The notes beneath the pieces are model-generated. The model was not told the origin of the DNA, searched no databases, and saw only the letters and a list, made by a program, of their open reading frames with translations. 6,514 nt of DNA from the NCBI GenBank assembly GCA_023422735.1, contig JAFAGL010000071.1, positions 1 to 6,514 on the forward strand, given 5' to 3'. How positions within the stretch are numbered: position 1 is the stretch's first letter; the number at the start of each line of letters is the position of its first letter. Below, one piece after another: positions 6,390 to 6,514 of the stretch. The position numbers and the translations under genes were made by a program. This stretch comes from Pseudomonadota bacterium (GTDB lineage Bacteria; Pseudomonadota; Alphaproteobacteria; Rhizobiales; Rhizobiaceae).

Positions 6390-6429
6390 CAGCCAGAGTG
6401 TGTTGACGCCCTGTTTGAAGGAAATGCCG

Positions 6430-6514
6430 ATGCCTGTACGCCGCACCGCCAAATATCTCATGAGCCTGGCCCTTGCAGCCAGCCTGGCACTCCCCGTGTC
6501 GCTCGCCGCGCCAC
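6430..6514 (+). CDS. Start of an unidentified exported protein (3' end outside window)
   Basis: Only 28 residues are visible. They form a textbook signal peptide: RR at 4-5 and K at 8, a hydrophobic core (YLMSLALAASLALPVSL) and a likely cleavage region at LAA just before the window ends. ATG 6430 has an AAGGA site (6418-6422) 7 bases upstream. In-frame ATGs also exist at 6364 (GGAG site 6 bases upstream) and at 6424. The longer form would add 22 residues that use codons such as GTA and ATA and look unlike coding sequence, so 6430 is preferred. The mature protein is not visible and I assign no function. The gene lies 121 bases after the barrel gene's stop, on the same strand, with no clear terminator between them. 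Confidence 0.65.
   Translation, partial: MPVRRTAKYLMSLALAASLALPVSLAAP

Overview
The window reads as a conserved chromosomal segment of a GC-rich alphaproteobacterium, most likely Rhizobiales of the Brucella/Ochrobactrum type. That assignment is inferred from protein style and gene mix and was not tested by a search. I see no insertion sequence, integrase, CRISPR array, tRNA, rRNA or clear compositional break.

Layout: (1) 1-695, plus strand, is the C-terminal two thirds of ferrochelatase (hemH), cut by the left edge. A small hairpin at 698-718 follows it. (2) 765-3499, plus strand, holds three closely spaced genes: a DAO-type FAD-dependent oxidoreductase, an SPFH/band-7 membrane protein of the QmcA/stomatin type, and a short NfeD-type membrane partner. 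The gaps are 46 and 10 bases, so at least the last two, and probably all three, form one operon. (3) 3519-4514, minus strand, is a KdsD/KpsF arabinose-5-phosphate isomerase, convergent with nfeD with only 19 bases between the stop codons. (4) 4515-4643 is a divergent intergenic region with an AT-rich imperfect palindrome and a mini-ORF in front of the isomerase start. (5) 4644-6308, plus strand, encodes a large exported beta-barrel protein with a long low-complexity N-terminal region. (6) 6430 to the right edge is the signal-peptide-coding start of another exported protein, cut off after 28 residues.

The common theme is the cell envelope. SPFH plus NfeD is a classic membrane-microdomain pair. 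KdsD supplies D-arabinose 5-phosphate for the Kdo of lipopolysaccharide. The barrel protein and the last gene are exported. Ferrochelatase makes protoheme at the inner membrane. The link between the FAD oxidoreductase and the SPFH/NfeD pair is positional only.

I do not see a new multi-gene system here. The most interesting signals are small and regulatory: a mini-ORF whose stop overlaps the kdsD start, a hairpin that could mask the ribosome binding site of an upstream alternative start for the last gene, and the palindrome between kdsD and the barrel gene.
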